Positions 36,820-49,029 of a DNA stretch of 64,000 nt are shown here, in pieces. The notes under the pieces are model-generated. The model saw only the letters and a list, made by a program, of their open reading frames with translations, ran no database searches and was not told where the DNA came from. The stretch is from an uncultured Hyphomicrobium sp. (GTDB lineage: Bacteria > Pseudomonadota > Alphaproteobacteria > Rhizobiales > Hyphomicrobiaceae), in the NCBI RefSeq assembly GCF_902826555.1, contig NZ_CADEFI010000001.1:1-64000 (forward strand), read 5' to 3'. Position 1 is the stretch's first letter, and every line of letters starts with the position of its first letter. The translations under genes were made by a program, and so were the position numbers.

Positions 36820-37230
36820 GTGCGGGGCGCGGTACGTGCGGCGGCGCGACGGGGCTTCGAGCATCTCGAGGCGCTGGCGGCGCGCGCAAAGCGGGACGGC
36901 ATCGCGCTCTATCTCGCGGCCCGCGACCGGCGGGTTTCCTGGGCGGTGCGGGCGTTTGCGGTTCTGGTGGCGGCCTACGTGCTGTCGCCCATCGATCTCA
37001 TTCCCGATTTCATTCCGGTCATCGGTTTCCTCGACGAGCTCATCCTGCTGCCGCTGCTGGTCGCCGTCATCGTGCGGTTTGTCGACCCGGCGGTCATGGC
37101 CGAGCTCAGGGCAGAGGCAGCACGGCGCGCCGAGCGTCCGACGAGCCTGCTCGGGGCGGCAATCATCGTGGGGGTCTGGACGATACTGGCCGGGCTCGCG
37201 GTGTGGGTGCTCTGGCCGCGCGCGGCCTAG
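36820..37230 (+). CDS. DUF1232 (YkvA-like) membrane protein
   Basis: A 136-residue protein with the DUF1232 core YVLSPIDLIPDFIPVIGFLD, plus two other hydrophobic stretches (RAFAVLVAAYVLS overlapping the core, and AAIIVGVWTILAGLAVWVLW at the C-terminus). The function of the family is not known. The GTG at 36820 follows AGGAG. It may be transcribed with the PCMT-family gene that starts 126 bases later. Confidence 0.82.
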   Translation: MRGAVRAAARRGFEHLEALAARAKRDGIALYLAARDRRVSWAVRAFAVLVAAYVLSPIDLIPDFIPVIGFLDELILLPLLVAVIVRFVDPAVMAELRAEAARRAERPTSLLGAAIIVGVWTILAGLAVWVLWPRAA

Positions 37231-37355
37231 TTCTTTTGTCGCTCGCACACCGATGTTGCGGGCGGTGGCCGGGCGGGCGGACATCGCGTATGTTTCGGAA
37301 GCTTCGCGTGCGTCCCGGTGCGGACCGGAGCACTCCAATCATTCGGGAGGATGCA

Positions 37356-38024
37356 GTGGATTACGCCATTCAACGCAAGAACATGGTCGAATCGCAGGTG
37401 CGGCCGAGCGATGTCACCGACAGGCGTATCATCCGTGCAATGCTCGATCTGCCGCGCGAAGCCTTCGTGCCCGAGCGGTTCCGCACACTGGCGTACATGG
37501 ACGGGCCGGTTCCATTGACTGCCGCCGAGGGTAGCGGCCCGCGGCGCACCCTGCTTCCGGCGCGCACGCTGGCCAAGCTCGTGCAGGCGGGCGAAATCGA
37601 TCCGGCCGGGACGGTGCTGGTCGTGGGAGCGGGGACGGGCTATGGCGCGGCGCTTCTCGCCAAGCTTGTGGCGAGCGTCGTGGCGCTCGAGAGCGATGCC
37701 GGGCTCCTTGCGAAGGCGCGCGAAACACTGCCTGCGGTCGGCGCCGAGACGGTCGTTCTCTCGGAAGGCGGACTGGCGCAAGGGTGCGCGAACGAGGGGC
37801 CTTACGACATGATCCTCGTCGAGGGCGCGGTCGACGAGGTGGCACCGGATCTGCTCGATCAGCTGAAGGACGGTGGAAGGCTTGTCACGGTTGTCGGCCG
37901 CGGCGCGGCGGGGCGCGCGACGGTTTGGCGCCGCAACGGTTCAACCTTCGGCGCTGCGGTCATTTTCGATGCGTCAGCGGACGTTCTTCCGGGATTCGAG
38001 AAGGCCCGGGCGTTCGCCTTTTGA
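37356..38024 (+). CDS. Protein-L-isoaspartate O-methyltransferase family protein
   Basis: A 222-residue SAM-dependent methyltransferase of the PCMT family: NMVESQVRPSDVTDRRIIRA, then the SAM motif VLVVGAGTGYGAALLAKL and VALESDAGL, and later GPYDMILVEGAVDE. It is in the branch that sits beside tolC in many Rhizobiales and may not act on isoaspartate; the standard pcm is usually near surE. The GTG at 37356 follows GGGAGG. Confidence 0.85.
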   Translation: MDYAIQRKNMVESQVRPSDVTDRRIIRAMLDLPREAFVPERFRTLAYMDGPVPLTAAEGSGPRRTLLPARTLAKLVQAGEIDPAGTVLVVGAGTGYGAALLAKLVASVVALESDAGLLAKARETLPAVGAETVVLSEGGLAQGCANEGPYDMILVEGAVDEVAPDLLDQLKDGGRLVTVVGRGAAGRATVWRRNGSTFGAAVIFDASADVLPGFEKARAFAF

Positions 38025-38356
38025 TTTTTGCCGGAGGGGGGCTTGCAAGTGAGCGTCCCGCGTTTACCGCTTGGCTTGTGCGTCGGCGGATCCCCCGTGG
38101 TCGTCGTTCAATTTTTATTATTTACTATCAATGGCTTGCGGCAGGCTTCCGTGCGCTTTCCGGCGTGGGGACTGGTTAAGGCACGCAGGGCGTGTGTGGG
38201 AATGCGGCCACGCACTCAACCACATGTACGGAAAGGCCTCTTGGCCGCCTTCTGCGAATCAAGTTCGTGCTCTACTAAGTGCGATGGGCTCAGTTGGGCT
38301 CGCGGCGTTTATCTTGCGTTTTGTAATCAGTCCGTCGTTGGAAATCGCCAAGGCAA
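38025..38356. other. Intergenic region before tolC
   Basis: About 330 bases, with an A+T-rich patch (ATTTTTATTATTTACTATCAATG near 38110-38132 in part) unlike the surroundings, which probably holds the tolC promoter. No gene or repeat recognised. Confidence 0.4.
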
Positions 38357-39823
38357 GTGCTGGGGTTAGATTTGCTGGATCTGATACGGATTTCGCGACT
38401 TGCTGTTCTTGCCGCCACAGCAGCGGCGGGTGTCGTGGGACTCTGTCCGTCGGCGGTGCGCGCAGAGAGCCTCAACGAAGCTCTGGCGGCGGCCTACGAG
38501 TACAATCCGCAACTCGACGCAGAGCGTGCGCGGCTCAGGGCGACGGACGAGGAAGTGACGCGGGCGCGGTCCGGCTACCGTCCCGTCATCACCGGCAATG
38601 CCGACATCAATTACGACTGGACCAAGCAGCGCGGAAGCGCCGCCACCATCGGCACGCAAGAGCAAGAGCTGAAGCCGGGCGGCTACTCGATCGACGCGGT
38701 GCAGCCGATCTTCAGCGGCTTCAGAACGATCAACTCCGTCAACGAGCAGGAAGCCAACGTCCGTGCCGCGCGGGAGACGCTGCGCTCGGTCGAGCAGAGC
38801 GTGCTGCTCAGTGCCGTGACGTCGTTCATGGACGTGGTGCGCGATCAGGCCATCGTGCGGTTGCGCGAGAACAACGTCACCGTGCTCTCGCGCGAGCTCA
38901 AGGCGACGGAAGATCGCTTTGCCGTAGGTGAGGTCACGCGTACGGACGTGGCGCAGGCGCAGGCGCGCCGGGCGGGCGCCGTTTCGGCTCTCGATCTCGC
39001 GAAAGCCAATCTCAAGACCAGCCGCGCTACCTTCGAGCGCGTGGTCGGTCATGCTCCGGGAAGCCTCGTCGAGCCGCGTGGGTTCGAGCGCTATCTGCCG
39101 ACGTCGCTGGATGAGGCAACCCGCATCGGAACGCACGAGAACCCGGCCGTGGTCAACGCCCTCTATCTCGAGCAGGCGGCCAAGTTCGGAGTCGACAGAA
39201 TCCGCGGCGAGCTGCTGCCGAGCGTGCAGCTCGAAGCTCAGTACTCGGACCGCTTCGAGACATCGCAGCTCATCAACGAGTCGGAGAACGCCACCGTGAC
39301 CGGCCGGTTGACCGTGCCGATCTACGAGGGTGGCGAGATCTACGCGCGCGTCCGCCAGCAGAAGCATATTCACATCAGCCGGCTGCAGGAAATCGAGCAG
39401 GCGCGCAGCGAATCCGAAGAGCAGGTCGTTGCGGCCTGGTCGCAGCTGCTCGCGGCGCGGGCGCAGGTGCAGTCCGACCAGTCGCAGGTGGATGCCAACA
39501 CGACGGCGCTCACCGGCGTTCGCGAGGAAGAGCGGGTCGGGCAACGGACCCTGCTCGATGTCCTCAACGCCGAGGTGGAACTTCTCAACTCGCAGGTGCA
39601 GCTCGTATCGACGCGGCGCAACGTCGTGGTGTCGAGCTACGCGGTTCTGGCCTCGGTCGGACGGCTCGATGCTGTGAATCTTGGGTTCACATCCGTCGCG
39701 TACGATCCTGAGGCGCACTATCAAGAAGTTCGGCGTAAGCCCTGGGGAACTTCGATAACTCACTCGGACGGTCGTACCGAGGAGCTGCCGCCTCCGCCCG
39801 AAGGCGCCGACCCCGTTAAATAA
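38357..39823 (+). CDS. tolC: TolC family outer-membrane efflux channel
   Basis: Outer-membrane channel used by type I secretion and multidrug efflux pumps. The 488-residue precursor has a signal peptide (LAVLAATAAAGVVGLCPS, cut near VRAESL) and two OEP repeats, with ESLNEALAAAYEYNPQL at the start of the first and the second around VNALYLEQAAKFGVDRIRG. The conserved turn EVTRTDVAQAQAR and the second EERVGQRTLLDVLNAEVEL are TolC hallmarks. GTG start 38357 after AAGG. It follows the PCMT-family gene and precedes popZ, a conserved order in the group. Confidence 0.93.
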   Translation: MLGLDLLDLIRISRLAVLAATAAAGVVGLCPSAVRAESLNEALAAAYEYNPQLDAERARLRATDEEVTRARSGYRPVITGNADINYDWTKQRGSAATIGTQEQELKPGGYSIDAVQPIFSGFRTINSVNEQEANVRAARETLRSVEQSVLLSAVTSFMDVVRDQAIVRLRENNVTVLSRELKATEDRFAVGEVTRTDVAQAQARRAGAVSALDLAKANLKTSRATFERVVGHAPGSLVEPRGFERYLPTSLDEATRIGTHENPAVVNALYLEQAAKFGVDRIRGELLPSVQLEAQYSDRFETSQLINESENATVTGRLTVPIYEGGEIYARVRQQKHIHISRLQEIEQARSESEEQVVAAWSQLLAARAQVQSDQSQVDANTTALTGVREEERVGQRTLLDVLNAEVELLNSQVQLVSTRRNVVVSSYAVLASVGRLDAVNLGFTSVAYDPEAHYQEVRRKPWGTSITHSDGRTEELPPPPEGADPVK

Positions 39824-40152
39824 ATCTCCTTGAGCAAGGCAGGCGGGATGGGTTAGCTGAGCGCTGCCCTGCTCGTCGATTTGTGTTGTGCTGTGGCTTT
39901 GCCACATCGTTGCCCACTATGGCGCTTAGCTTTGTGCGCGGTGGGAGTCCCACACACAACTTTTGGATGAGCGGGAGTGCTTCGTCTGCCGGGCACGGGG
40001 TGTTTGCCGGCGCGAGCACAGTGACTACCTCGTTGCGGGCGCGCAACCGGGGCCGGGGCGGCCGCACATTTTCGCGGGTGTTCCAATACGGGGCGGGATC
40101 CCTGCGGGGGGATGCCGGCACTGCTTATCGTGGGTGCGTAGGGAGTGGCGTA
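39824..40152. other. Intergenic region between tolC and the first popZ-like gene
   Basis: About 330 bases. The popZ reading frame stays open back to 39883, but the family starts at 40153 and GGGAG lies just before it, so I take the rest as leader or promoter. No terminator or repeat recognised. Confidence 0.4.
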
Positions 40153-41133
40153 ATGAACATGACCGAGAAGAACGGCCAGCCAAGCATGGAGGAGATCCTT
40201 GCGTCTATCCGCAGGATCATTGCCGAAGAACCCGTAAGTCACGCTCATAACGGCGAATTGCGCGGAACGCCGATTATGCTCAAGGGCGATAGCGCGCTCG
40301 AGGATGCCGCCGAATTCGATTTGCCTGCGATCTTCCGGTCGTCGCCCCCGCCGCCGACCGAGCGCTCGACGCCGCTCCTGGGCCGTCTCACCGACGCGAT
40401 CCGCAGTGCCACGACATCCGCTTCCGAACTGCGTAACGGCGCCAACGGCGAAGACTACGCTGGGCATTCGGCCGAGCTCGGCTCGGGCGTAACGGACGGC
40501 GGCCTGTCCTCCCTCAAGTCGCCGCGTCCCGATTCGGCTCCCGTGGAGCCGCTGCGGCCTCTCAACGGCATTGGACACGAGGTGTCCGCGCCATCGGCTT
40601 ATTCCACGCCATCGGCGCCCGTCGCGGCTGCCTCCAGCTCCGGCCCGCCCGAGGAGCCGAAGCGTGTGATGGCGCCCTTCAAAGATACGCATTTCATGCG
40701 GATGGCGACGCCGGCTGGCGGGGCTTCGGCTCCTGCTCCGTCTCCTTCTCCGGCGGCGGCCGCGCCGCTCCCGCCTGAAGCCGGAAAGCCCGTCGATTTC
40801 GGGACCATCATACCGGGGCAGTTTGATCGCGCTTCGCTTGCGAGCGGGCAGGCTGCGACCCCGCAGACGTTCGCGGCGCCAGAGCCCACGATCGCTCCTC
40901 CGCCGCATGTGGCGCCTGTGATCATGCCGCCGCCGCCGCTGCCGCATGCCGATCAGAATGCGCTTGTCGTGGTCCCGCCAGGTGGCGAGGAAACGGGGTC
41001 GATCGAGGACACGACGGCCGATTTGCTGAGGCCGATGTTGCGCCAATGGCTCGCCGACAACATGCCCCGCATGGTCGAGAAGGCGCTTCACATCGAGATC
41101 GCCGAGAGCATCAAGGCGCCGAAAAAGCCTTGA
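40153..41133 (+). CDS. popZ: PopZ-like (DUF2497) polar organising protein, first of two
   Basis: DUF2497 proteins form polar hubs that anchor the chromosome's parS complex and regulators (shown for Caulobacter PopZ). The 326-residue protein has the N-terminal helix SMEEILASIRRIIAEEP, a long disordered Pro/Ala/Ser linker (about 30-270) and the C-terminal oligomerisation helices TTADLLRPMLRQWLADNMPR and MVEKALHIEIAESI. Caulobacter PopZ has 177 residues, so the linker is expanded. It lies between tolC and valS, the usual location. Confidence 0.88.
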   Translation: MNMTEKNGQPSMEEILASIRRIIAEEPVSHAHNGELRGTPIMLKGDSALEDAAEFDLPAIFRSSPPPPTERSTPLLGRLTDAIRSATTSASELRNGANGEDYAGHSAELGSGVTDGGLSSLKSPRPDSAPVEPLRPLNGIGHEVSAPSAYSTPSAPVAAASSSGPPEEPKRVMAPFKDTHFMRMATPAGGASAPAPSPSPAAAAPLPPEAGKPVDFGTIIPGQFDRASLASGQAATPQTFAAPEPTIAPPPHVAPVIMPPPPLPHADQNALVVVPPGGEETGSIEDTTADLLRPMLRQWLADNMPRMVEKALHIEIAESIKAPKKP

Positions 41134-41376
41134 GAAGCGGAGCTTGGCTCGCGCACGTGCCGTAAATCCGGAGTTCGCCTCGAAATCGTCGCACGCTTTG
41201 TTGAGCATAATGCGATTGAGGTGCGGATAGCGCGGTCGAGACGCATTGAAGCCTTCCCGGCACCGGGGTACGTCTTCTTTATGAAACGAGATTCATTTTG
41301 CCACTCGATTGCAGCGCCGGGCAAAGCGAATTGCCGGGTGCCGCCGGGTGACATGCAGATCTGCGGCAGGTAGGGC

Positions 41377-43026
41377 ATGAACAGACCGGATAAGGCCGGC
41401 GAGCCGAGCATGGAGGAGATCCTGGCGTCGATCCGCCAGATCATCGCCGACGGGCCGTCGGCCGATCAGCCTGAGCCGGCGATCGAGGCCAATCCGCTCG
41501 TGCCGCAGTCATACGCGAGCAGCAAACCCGCCGACGCACCGGTTCCGCTGGCGGACCGGCTGAGTGGCGTTCTCAAAGGTGGCCAGCTGACGCCGACGAG
41601 TCCGCTCGGCTCCAAGCGGCCGCTATCGTTCGATCAGGACCTCGCCGACATGTTCGACGAGCAGGATACGCCCAACGGCAACGCGGTGGCCGCGCCGAAG
41701 CCGGACATGCGCGTGCCGGCGGGACTCTCTCATCCCATGGCGGCGAAATCGTTCGTGTCCCAGAAGCCGGAGAGCGCGAAGCCTGCTGCCGTGGACGAGG
41801 CTGCAGTGCTGCCGCCGCATTTCGCGCCGTCCGAGCCGCTCATTCCACCGCCGCCATTCGGCGGAGCAGACAAACCCGCGGAGGCCCCTCCGCCTCCGAA
41901 GGCGTTCGGATTTCCGCCGCTCAGGAAAGCGAGCTTCTATCCACCGCAGTCCGCTGCGCCTGCTGTCGCGCCAGCGCCTGCGCAGGCGGATGCTCTGCCA
42001 GTTTCGCGCGCCGCGGACCTCGATGCGACATCGCCGAATTCTGCGGGCGAGCGTTCGTCGGCAACGACGCCGGCACATGTGGAAGAGGCGTTGAAGCGTC
42101 TCGAAGGGTTCGGTTCGCCCGCCGCTGTTCCTGCGTCCACCACCGGCGAAGCAGAGCGCGCGCCGATTGCATCGCCGGTCGAGAATTCGCCGCAGGCGTC
42201 GTCGCCCGCGAACGGGCTGGGGTCGCATGCCGAACCGGCCGCGCCGAGCTTTGCATTCGGTGGCGATCCGGCGCGCCGCGATCCGCCGCGGTCCTTCATT
42301 CCATCGTCTCCGTTTCCTCCTTCGTCCGGTTTCGCCGCGTCTCCGGTCTCGCCGACACCCGCGGCCGCGCCATCGGCGCAACCCGTGCTGGACAGCGCGC
42401 CGCCCATCACGCAGCCGTACACCGCGCCACCGAAGCCGCTTGGCGACGTGGACAATCGGACCGTTGAAGCGCCGCGTGGGCCGACGTTCGAGACGCGGCC
42501 TGTCGAACCGCGGCCCGTGGATGTGAAACCCGCCGAAAGCCGGATGTTCGCGAGCCAGCCGGCCGAACCGCCGCGCGCTTATGCGGATCCGTTCGCGCAG
42601 ACCGCCCGGCCTGCGCCGGGTTACGGCGAGCCGCAGCGCTTCAATGCCGAGCCCGGCATGAGTTCGGCCGCTGCCCATCAGGCCCTCGATGCGCTGGCCC
42701 AAGGGCTCGCCGCGTCGGCGGCCGCCAGCTCCGCGCCCGTGGAGCCGGTGTCGCCCGCCATCCCGCTGACGCCGGTGTTCGAAGCGCCGGAGCCCGAGTA
42801 CAGGGCGCAGCCCGTGCCGTCGCCGTCATCGTCGACGCTTCCGGCTCCGCTGGCTTCGCCAGGCTCCCTGCCGGTCAACAGAACCCTCGAAGACGCGGTC
42901 GCGGACATGCTGAGACCCATGCTGCAGCAATGGGTTGCCGACAACATGCCGCGCATCATCGAGCGCGCTCTCCGGACCGAGGTCGCCAAGTCGGTCAAGC
43001 CGGGGCACAAGCCGCCCGGCATGTGA
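41377..43026 (+). CDS. PopZ-like (DUF2497) protein, second of two
   Basis: A 549-residue paralogue of the preceding gene. The N-terminal helix (SMEEILASIRQIIADGP) and C-terminus (DAVADMLRPMLQQWVADNMPR, IIERALRTEVAKSV) are nearly the same, while the linker is much longer (about 30-490), very rich in Pro, Ala and Ser, and unrelated at sequence level. Tandem duplication is the simplest explanation. It lies 205 bases before valS. Which copy is the true hub cannot be told from sequence. Confidence 0.86.
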   Translation: MNRPDKAGEPSMEEILASIRQIIADGPSADQPEPAIEANPLVPQSYASSKPADAPVPLADRLSGVLKGGQLTPTSPLGSKRPLSFDQDLADMFDEQDTPNGNAVAAPKPDMRVPAGLSHPMAAKSFVSQKPESAKPAAVDEAAVLPPHFAPSEPLIPPPPFGGADKPAEAPPPPKAFGFPPLRKASFYPPQSAAPAVAPAPAQADALPVSRAADLDATSPNSAGERSSATTPAHVEEALKRLEGFGSPAAVPASTTGEAERAPIASPVENSPQASSPANGLGSHAEPAAPSFAFGGDPARRDPPRSFIPSSPFPPSSGFAASPVSPTPAAAPSAQPVLDSAPPITQPYTAPPKPLGDVDNRTVEAPRGPTFETRPVEPRPVDVKPAESRMFASQPAEPPRAYADPFAQTARPAPGYGEPQRFNAEPGMSSAAAHQALDALAQGLAASAAASSAPVEPVSPAIPLTPVFEAPEPEYRAQPVPSPSSSTLPAPLASPGSLPVNRTLEDAVADMLRPMLQQWVADNMPRIIERALRTEVAKSVKPGHKPPGM

Positions 43027-43231
43027 CGGGGCCGTGACGCAGATCAGCGTGCAAACTGCACTCTCGCCCTGGGCTGCCAGCGCCCGGCGCCGGCCGCTGC
43101 CAATTGACAGGCGGCAAGCGGGTTCGTAGGACGCCTGCTCTCTTCCTCTTGGTTTTTCGGGCCCGTTATCGGAAAACCGCTTTCCTGGTTTCCGCACGCA
43201 CTCCTTCCATCCGTAAAGGCAGCCCTGCCCC

Positions 43232-46009
<2,778 letters not shown>

Positions 46010-46039
46010 GCTCTCGTCCTTCGATTGTTTGCTCAGAGT

Positions 46040-46146
46040 GTCATCCTAGGCCTTGTGCCTGGGATCCAGTCCGCGTGGACCTGGATTGCGCTTCGGCGGT
46101 GCATCGGTGCGGAGCCGTGGATCCTCGGGACAAGCCCGAGGATGAC
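46040..46146. repeat. Dispersed palindromic repeat of the alphaproteobacterial GTCATCC...GGATGAC type
   Basis: Its outer 29 bases on each side are inverted copies (GTCATCCTAGGCCTTGTGCC... and ...CGGGACAAGCCCGAGGATGAC) with about five or six mismatches. The arm CCTCGGGACAAGCCCGAGGATGAC is a well-known dispersed element in Rhizobiales genomes. It lies between the convergent valS and DUF2939 genes and could act as a transcription barrier. Confidence 0.75.
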
Positions 46147-46162
46147 AGGGGGCTGTGCCGGA

Positions 46163-46750
46163 TCAGAGCGACGGCGTGGCGGGGACAGTGCGCAGGCGCA
46201 GCTCGGTGAGCTTCCATTCGATGCCGCGCAGCTTCAGGAGGCCGACGTAGTGGCGTGTCGGATCGTTGCGGTCCGCCATCTCGATCTCGAACACAGTCGG
46301 TGAATGGAACTCGGCGCGTTTGACGCGTTTCCAGAAGCCGATGACGCGCTCGTTCCAGGGCATGGCGTCGATGGCGGCCTGCTCGCCTGAAATGTTCTCG
46401 CGATAGAACTGGCGGACACCGAACAGCTGCGGCAGGCCTTCGGGCGTCACGTAGCTCTCGATCATGTTGTCGACGGCACGGCGCGAGATGCCGTTCTTGA
46501 TCCGCTGCCATAGGCCGACGGTCGGGCCACGTGCGCCCGGTGCCACGACGGGCGTCGGGCCGATGGCGTACTCGAGCATCGACTGGCGCAAAGTCTCGCG
46601 AACAGTCGGCCATTCGAGCTTGGCCTCGATGTAGGGCGCGTTGCTGGTGCGGACAGCCTCCCGGATGGTCCAGACGGTCAGCAGCGGATAGGCGATGTAG
46701 GCGGCAGCCAGCGCGAAGCCGGCGGCGAGGGCGAATAGAAGCTTTTTCAT
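46163..46750 (-). CDS. DUF2939 domain protein
   Basis: A 195-residue protein with an N-terminal membrane or signal segment (KLLFALAAGFALAAAYIAYP) and a DUF2939 domain (YPLLTVWTIREAVRTSNAPY, EWPTVRETLRQSM, and a later RNDPTRHYVGLLKLRGIEWKL in pieces). Function unknown; probably exported. The ATG at 46750 is chosen because it starts the hydrophobic segment; GTG 46777 is in frame. Confidence 0.75.
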   Translation of the reverse strand: MKKLLFALAAGFALAAAYIAYPLLTVWTIREAVRTSNAPYIEAKLEWPTVRETLRQSMLEYAIGPTPVVAPGARGPTVGLWQRIKNGISRRAVDNMIESYVTPEGLPQLFGVRQFYRENISGEQAAIDAMPWNERVIGFWKRVKRAEFHSPTVFEIEMADRNDPTRHYVGLLKLRGIEWKLTELRLRTVPATPSL

Positions 46751-47304
46751 CAATGGATACTGGGAGACCTCTGGCACCCCGGCGTGTCGTTTACCAATAG
46801 GCCTGATGATTTGGGCGTTGTTCTGGCAGCTGCTGCACTCACCAGTTGCGGCAATGTTGCCCCAATCTTCCGCGGATTTGTCTTTAGGCGGCCCCAGTCG
46901 AGCCCACGATCGGCCGGGATCGGGTGCTTAGGTAGCATCGCAGAGGCGGGATGCCGAAGGGATGGTTTTCCGGCCGCTGCTCGAACTGTGATCCCAAGGC
47001 CACGCTGGTCGAATACTCCTAAAAAACGGGGGGCTGAGTTAGGGATGTTGCCTGATCGACACGCAATCCGGGCCGATATGCCTCGTTTGGGCCACAAATG
47101 AGAGCGACGAAAGGTTCATGGACACCGGAAGCTTGCGGGGGCTTCAGGTTCGGAATGGGCGGATCGCGTGTATTGGCGTCCGCAGATCCATTTTGCCGAT
47201 GCGGCCTTATCGAAGAGACATACGCCCGCTCTTGACCGGGGGCTTCGCACACACCACGTGCGGCGCCCTTGTCAGGAAGTCATAGAGCGATTGGACGTGA
47301 GTTA
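46751..47304. other. Intergenic region before ilvD
   Basis: About 550 bases with no gene I can support. A 105-codon plus-strand frame at 46784-47101 has no ribosome-binding site and biased composition. I looked for a leader peptide rich in branched-chain codons and an attenuator and did not find one. Confidence 0.4.
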
Positions 47305-49029
47305 ATGGACGCGAAGACGTTCGACAAAAGAAAGCTGCCGAGCCGGCATGTCACGGAGGGGCCGTCGCGCGCGCCTCACCGGTCCTATTACTATGCCATG
47401 GGGCTCACCGAAGAAGAGATTCATCGCCCGTTCGTCGGCGTTGTCTCCTGCTGGAACGAATCCGCGCCCTGCAACATCGCGCTGCAGCGCCAGGCGCAGT
47501 CGGCCAAGGCCGGCGTAAAGGACGGCGGCGGCACGCCGCGCGAGTTCTGCACCATTTCCGTGACCGACGGCATCGCCATGGGACACCAGGGCATGAAGTC
47601 GTCGCTCGTCTCCCGCGAAGTGATCGCGGACTCCATCGAACTCACGATGCGTGGCCACAGCTACGATGCGATGGTCGGCATTGCGGGCTGCGACAAGAGC
47701 CTGCCCGGCACCATGATGGCGATGCTGCGCCTCAACGTGCCGTCGGTCTTCATGTACGGCGGGTCGATCCTACCGGGTCGCTACAAAGGTCACGACGTGA
47801 CGGTGCAGGACGTCTTCGAAGGCGTCGGCATGCATTCGGCCGGGCGCATGACCAACGACGAGCTGCATGAGCTCGAGTGCGTCGCGTGCCCGAGTGCGGG
47901 TGCGTGCGGCGGCCAGTTTACTGCCAATACGATGGCCTGCGTCTCGGAAGCGATCGGGCTGGCACTGCCGGGCTCGGCTGGCGCACCCGCGCCGTATCAG
48001 AGCCGCGACGAATACGCAGCCGAGAGCGGCAAGGCTGTCATGCGCCTCATCGCGCAAGGCATCCGGCCGCGTGACATCTGCACGCGCAAGGCCTTCGAGA
48101 ACGCTGCGATCGTCGTTGCCGCGACCGGCGGCTCGACCAACGGCGCCCTGCATTTGCCGGCCATGGCGAACGAGTGCGGCATCGATTTCGACCTGTTCGA
48201 CGTGGCCGAGATCTTCAAGCGCACGCCGTACATCGCCGACCTCAAGCCAGGCGGAAAGTACGTGGCCAAGGACGTGTTCGAGATCGGCGGCGTGCCGCAG
48301 ATCCTGAAGGCGCTGCTCGAAGGTGGTGTGCTGCACGGCGATTGCCTGACGGTCACCGGCAAGACCATGGCCGAGAACCTCGCCTCCGTGACCTTCAACA
48401 CGGAGCAGAAGGTCATTCTTCCGGTTTCCAATCCGATCAGCCCGACGGGCGGCGTCACCGGCCTCAAGGGCACGCTGGCGCCGGATGGTGCCATCGTCAA
48501 GGTTGCCGGTCTCAAGACCATGAAGTTCCGCGGTCCGGCGCGCTGCTTTGATTGCGAGGAAGACGCTTTCCGGGCCGTCGAGGCGCGTGACTACAAGGAC
48601 GGCGAAGTGTTCGTCATCCGCTACGAGGGTCCGAAGGGCGGGCCCGGCATGCGCGAGATGCTGGCGACGACGGCGGCGCTCTACGGTCAGGGCGCCGGCG
48701 ACAAGGTCGCGCTCATCACCGACGGCCGGTTCTCCGGCGCGACGCGTGGTCTTTGCATCGGTCACGTGGGGCCGGAAGCCGCGGTCGGCGGCCCGATCGG
48801 CCTCATCAAGGACGGCGACATCATCGATATCGACGCCGAGAAAGGCACGCTCGACCTTGAGGTCGAGCCGGCCGAGCTCGAGCGGCGGCGTAAAGCGTGG
48901 AAAGCCCCGCCAAATGCTTATCAGAGCGGGGCGATTAGAAAATTTGCAGATCAAGTGGGGCCGGCCCGGTATGGCGCCGTCACCCACGCAGGCGGGAAGG
49001 CGGAAGTTGTTTGCTATGCGGACATCTAG
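47305..49029 (+). CDS. ilvD: Dihydroxy-acid dehydratase
   Basis: Fe-S enzyme of isoleucine, valine and pantothenate synthesis. The 574-residue protein has [26 protein letters not shown], and [18 protein letters not shown], giving the three cluster-binding cysteine sites, plus [21 protein letters not shown]. Length fits the shorter, about 570-residue branch of the family. The ATG at 47305 is chosen from the family start; the frame is open from 47269. Its last 14 bases overlap the next gene. Confidence 0.95.
   Translation: MDAKTFDKRKLPSRHVTEGPSRAPHRSYYYAMGLTEEEIHRPFVGVVSCWNESAPCNIALQRQAQSAKAGVKDGGGTPREFCTISVTDGIAMGHQGMKSSLVSREVIADSIELTMRGHSYDAMVGIAGCDKSLPGTMMAMLRLNVPSVFMYGGSILPGRYKGHDVTVQDVFEGVGMHSAGRMTNDELHELECVACPSAGACGGQFTANTMACVSEAIGLALPGSAGAPAPYQSRDEYAAESGKAVMRLIAQGIRPRDICTRKAFENAAIVVAATGGSTNGALHLPAMANECGIDFDLFDVAEIFKRTPYIADLKPGGKYVAKDVFEIGGVPQILKALLEGGVLHGDCLTVTGKTMAENLASVTFNTEQKVILPVSNPISPTGGVTGLKGTLAPDGAIVKVAGLKTMKFRGPARCFDCEEDAFRAVEARDYKDGEVFVIRYEGPKGGPGMREMLATTAALYGQGAGDKVALITDGRFSGATRGLCIGHVGPEAAVGGPIGLIKDGDIIDIDAEKGTLDLEVEPAELERRRKAWKAPPNAYQSGAIRKFADQVGPARYGAVTHAGGKAEVVCYADI

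Noticed and set aside
39883..40152. N-terminal extension of the first popZ-like gene
   Set aside because: The frame is open but the added residues have no conserved pattern, and a ribosome-binding site directly precedes the family start at 40153.
46784..47101. 105-codon frame upstream of ilvD
   Set aside because: No ribosome-binding site, irregular composition and no recognisable domain.
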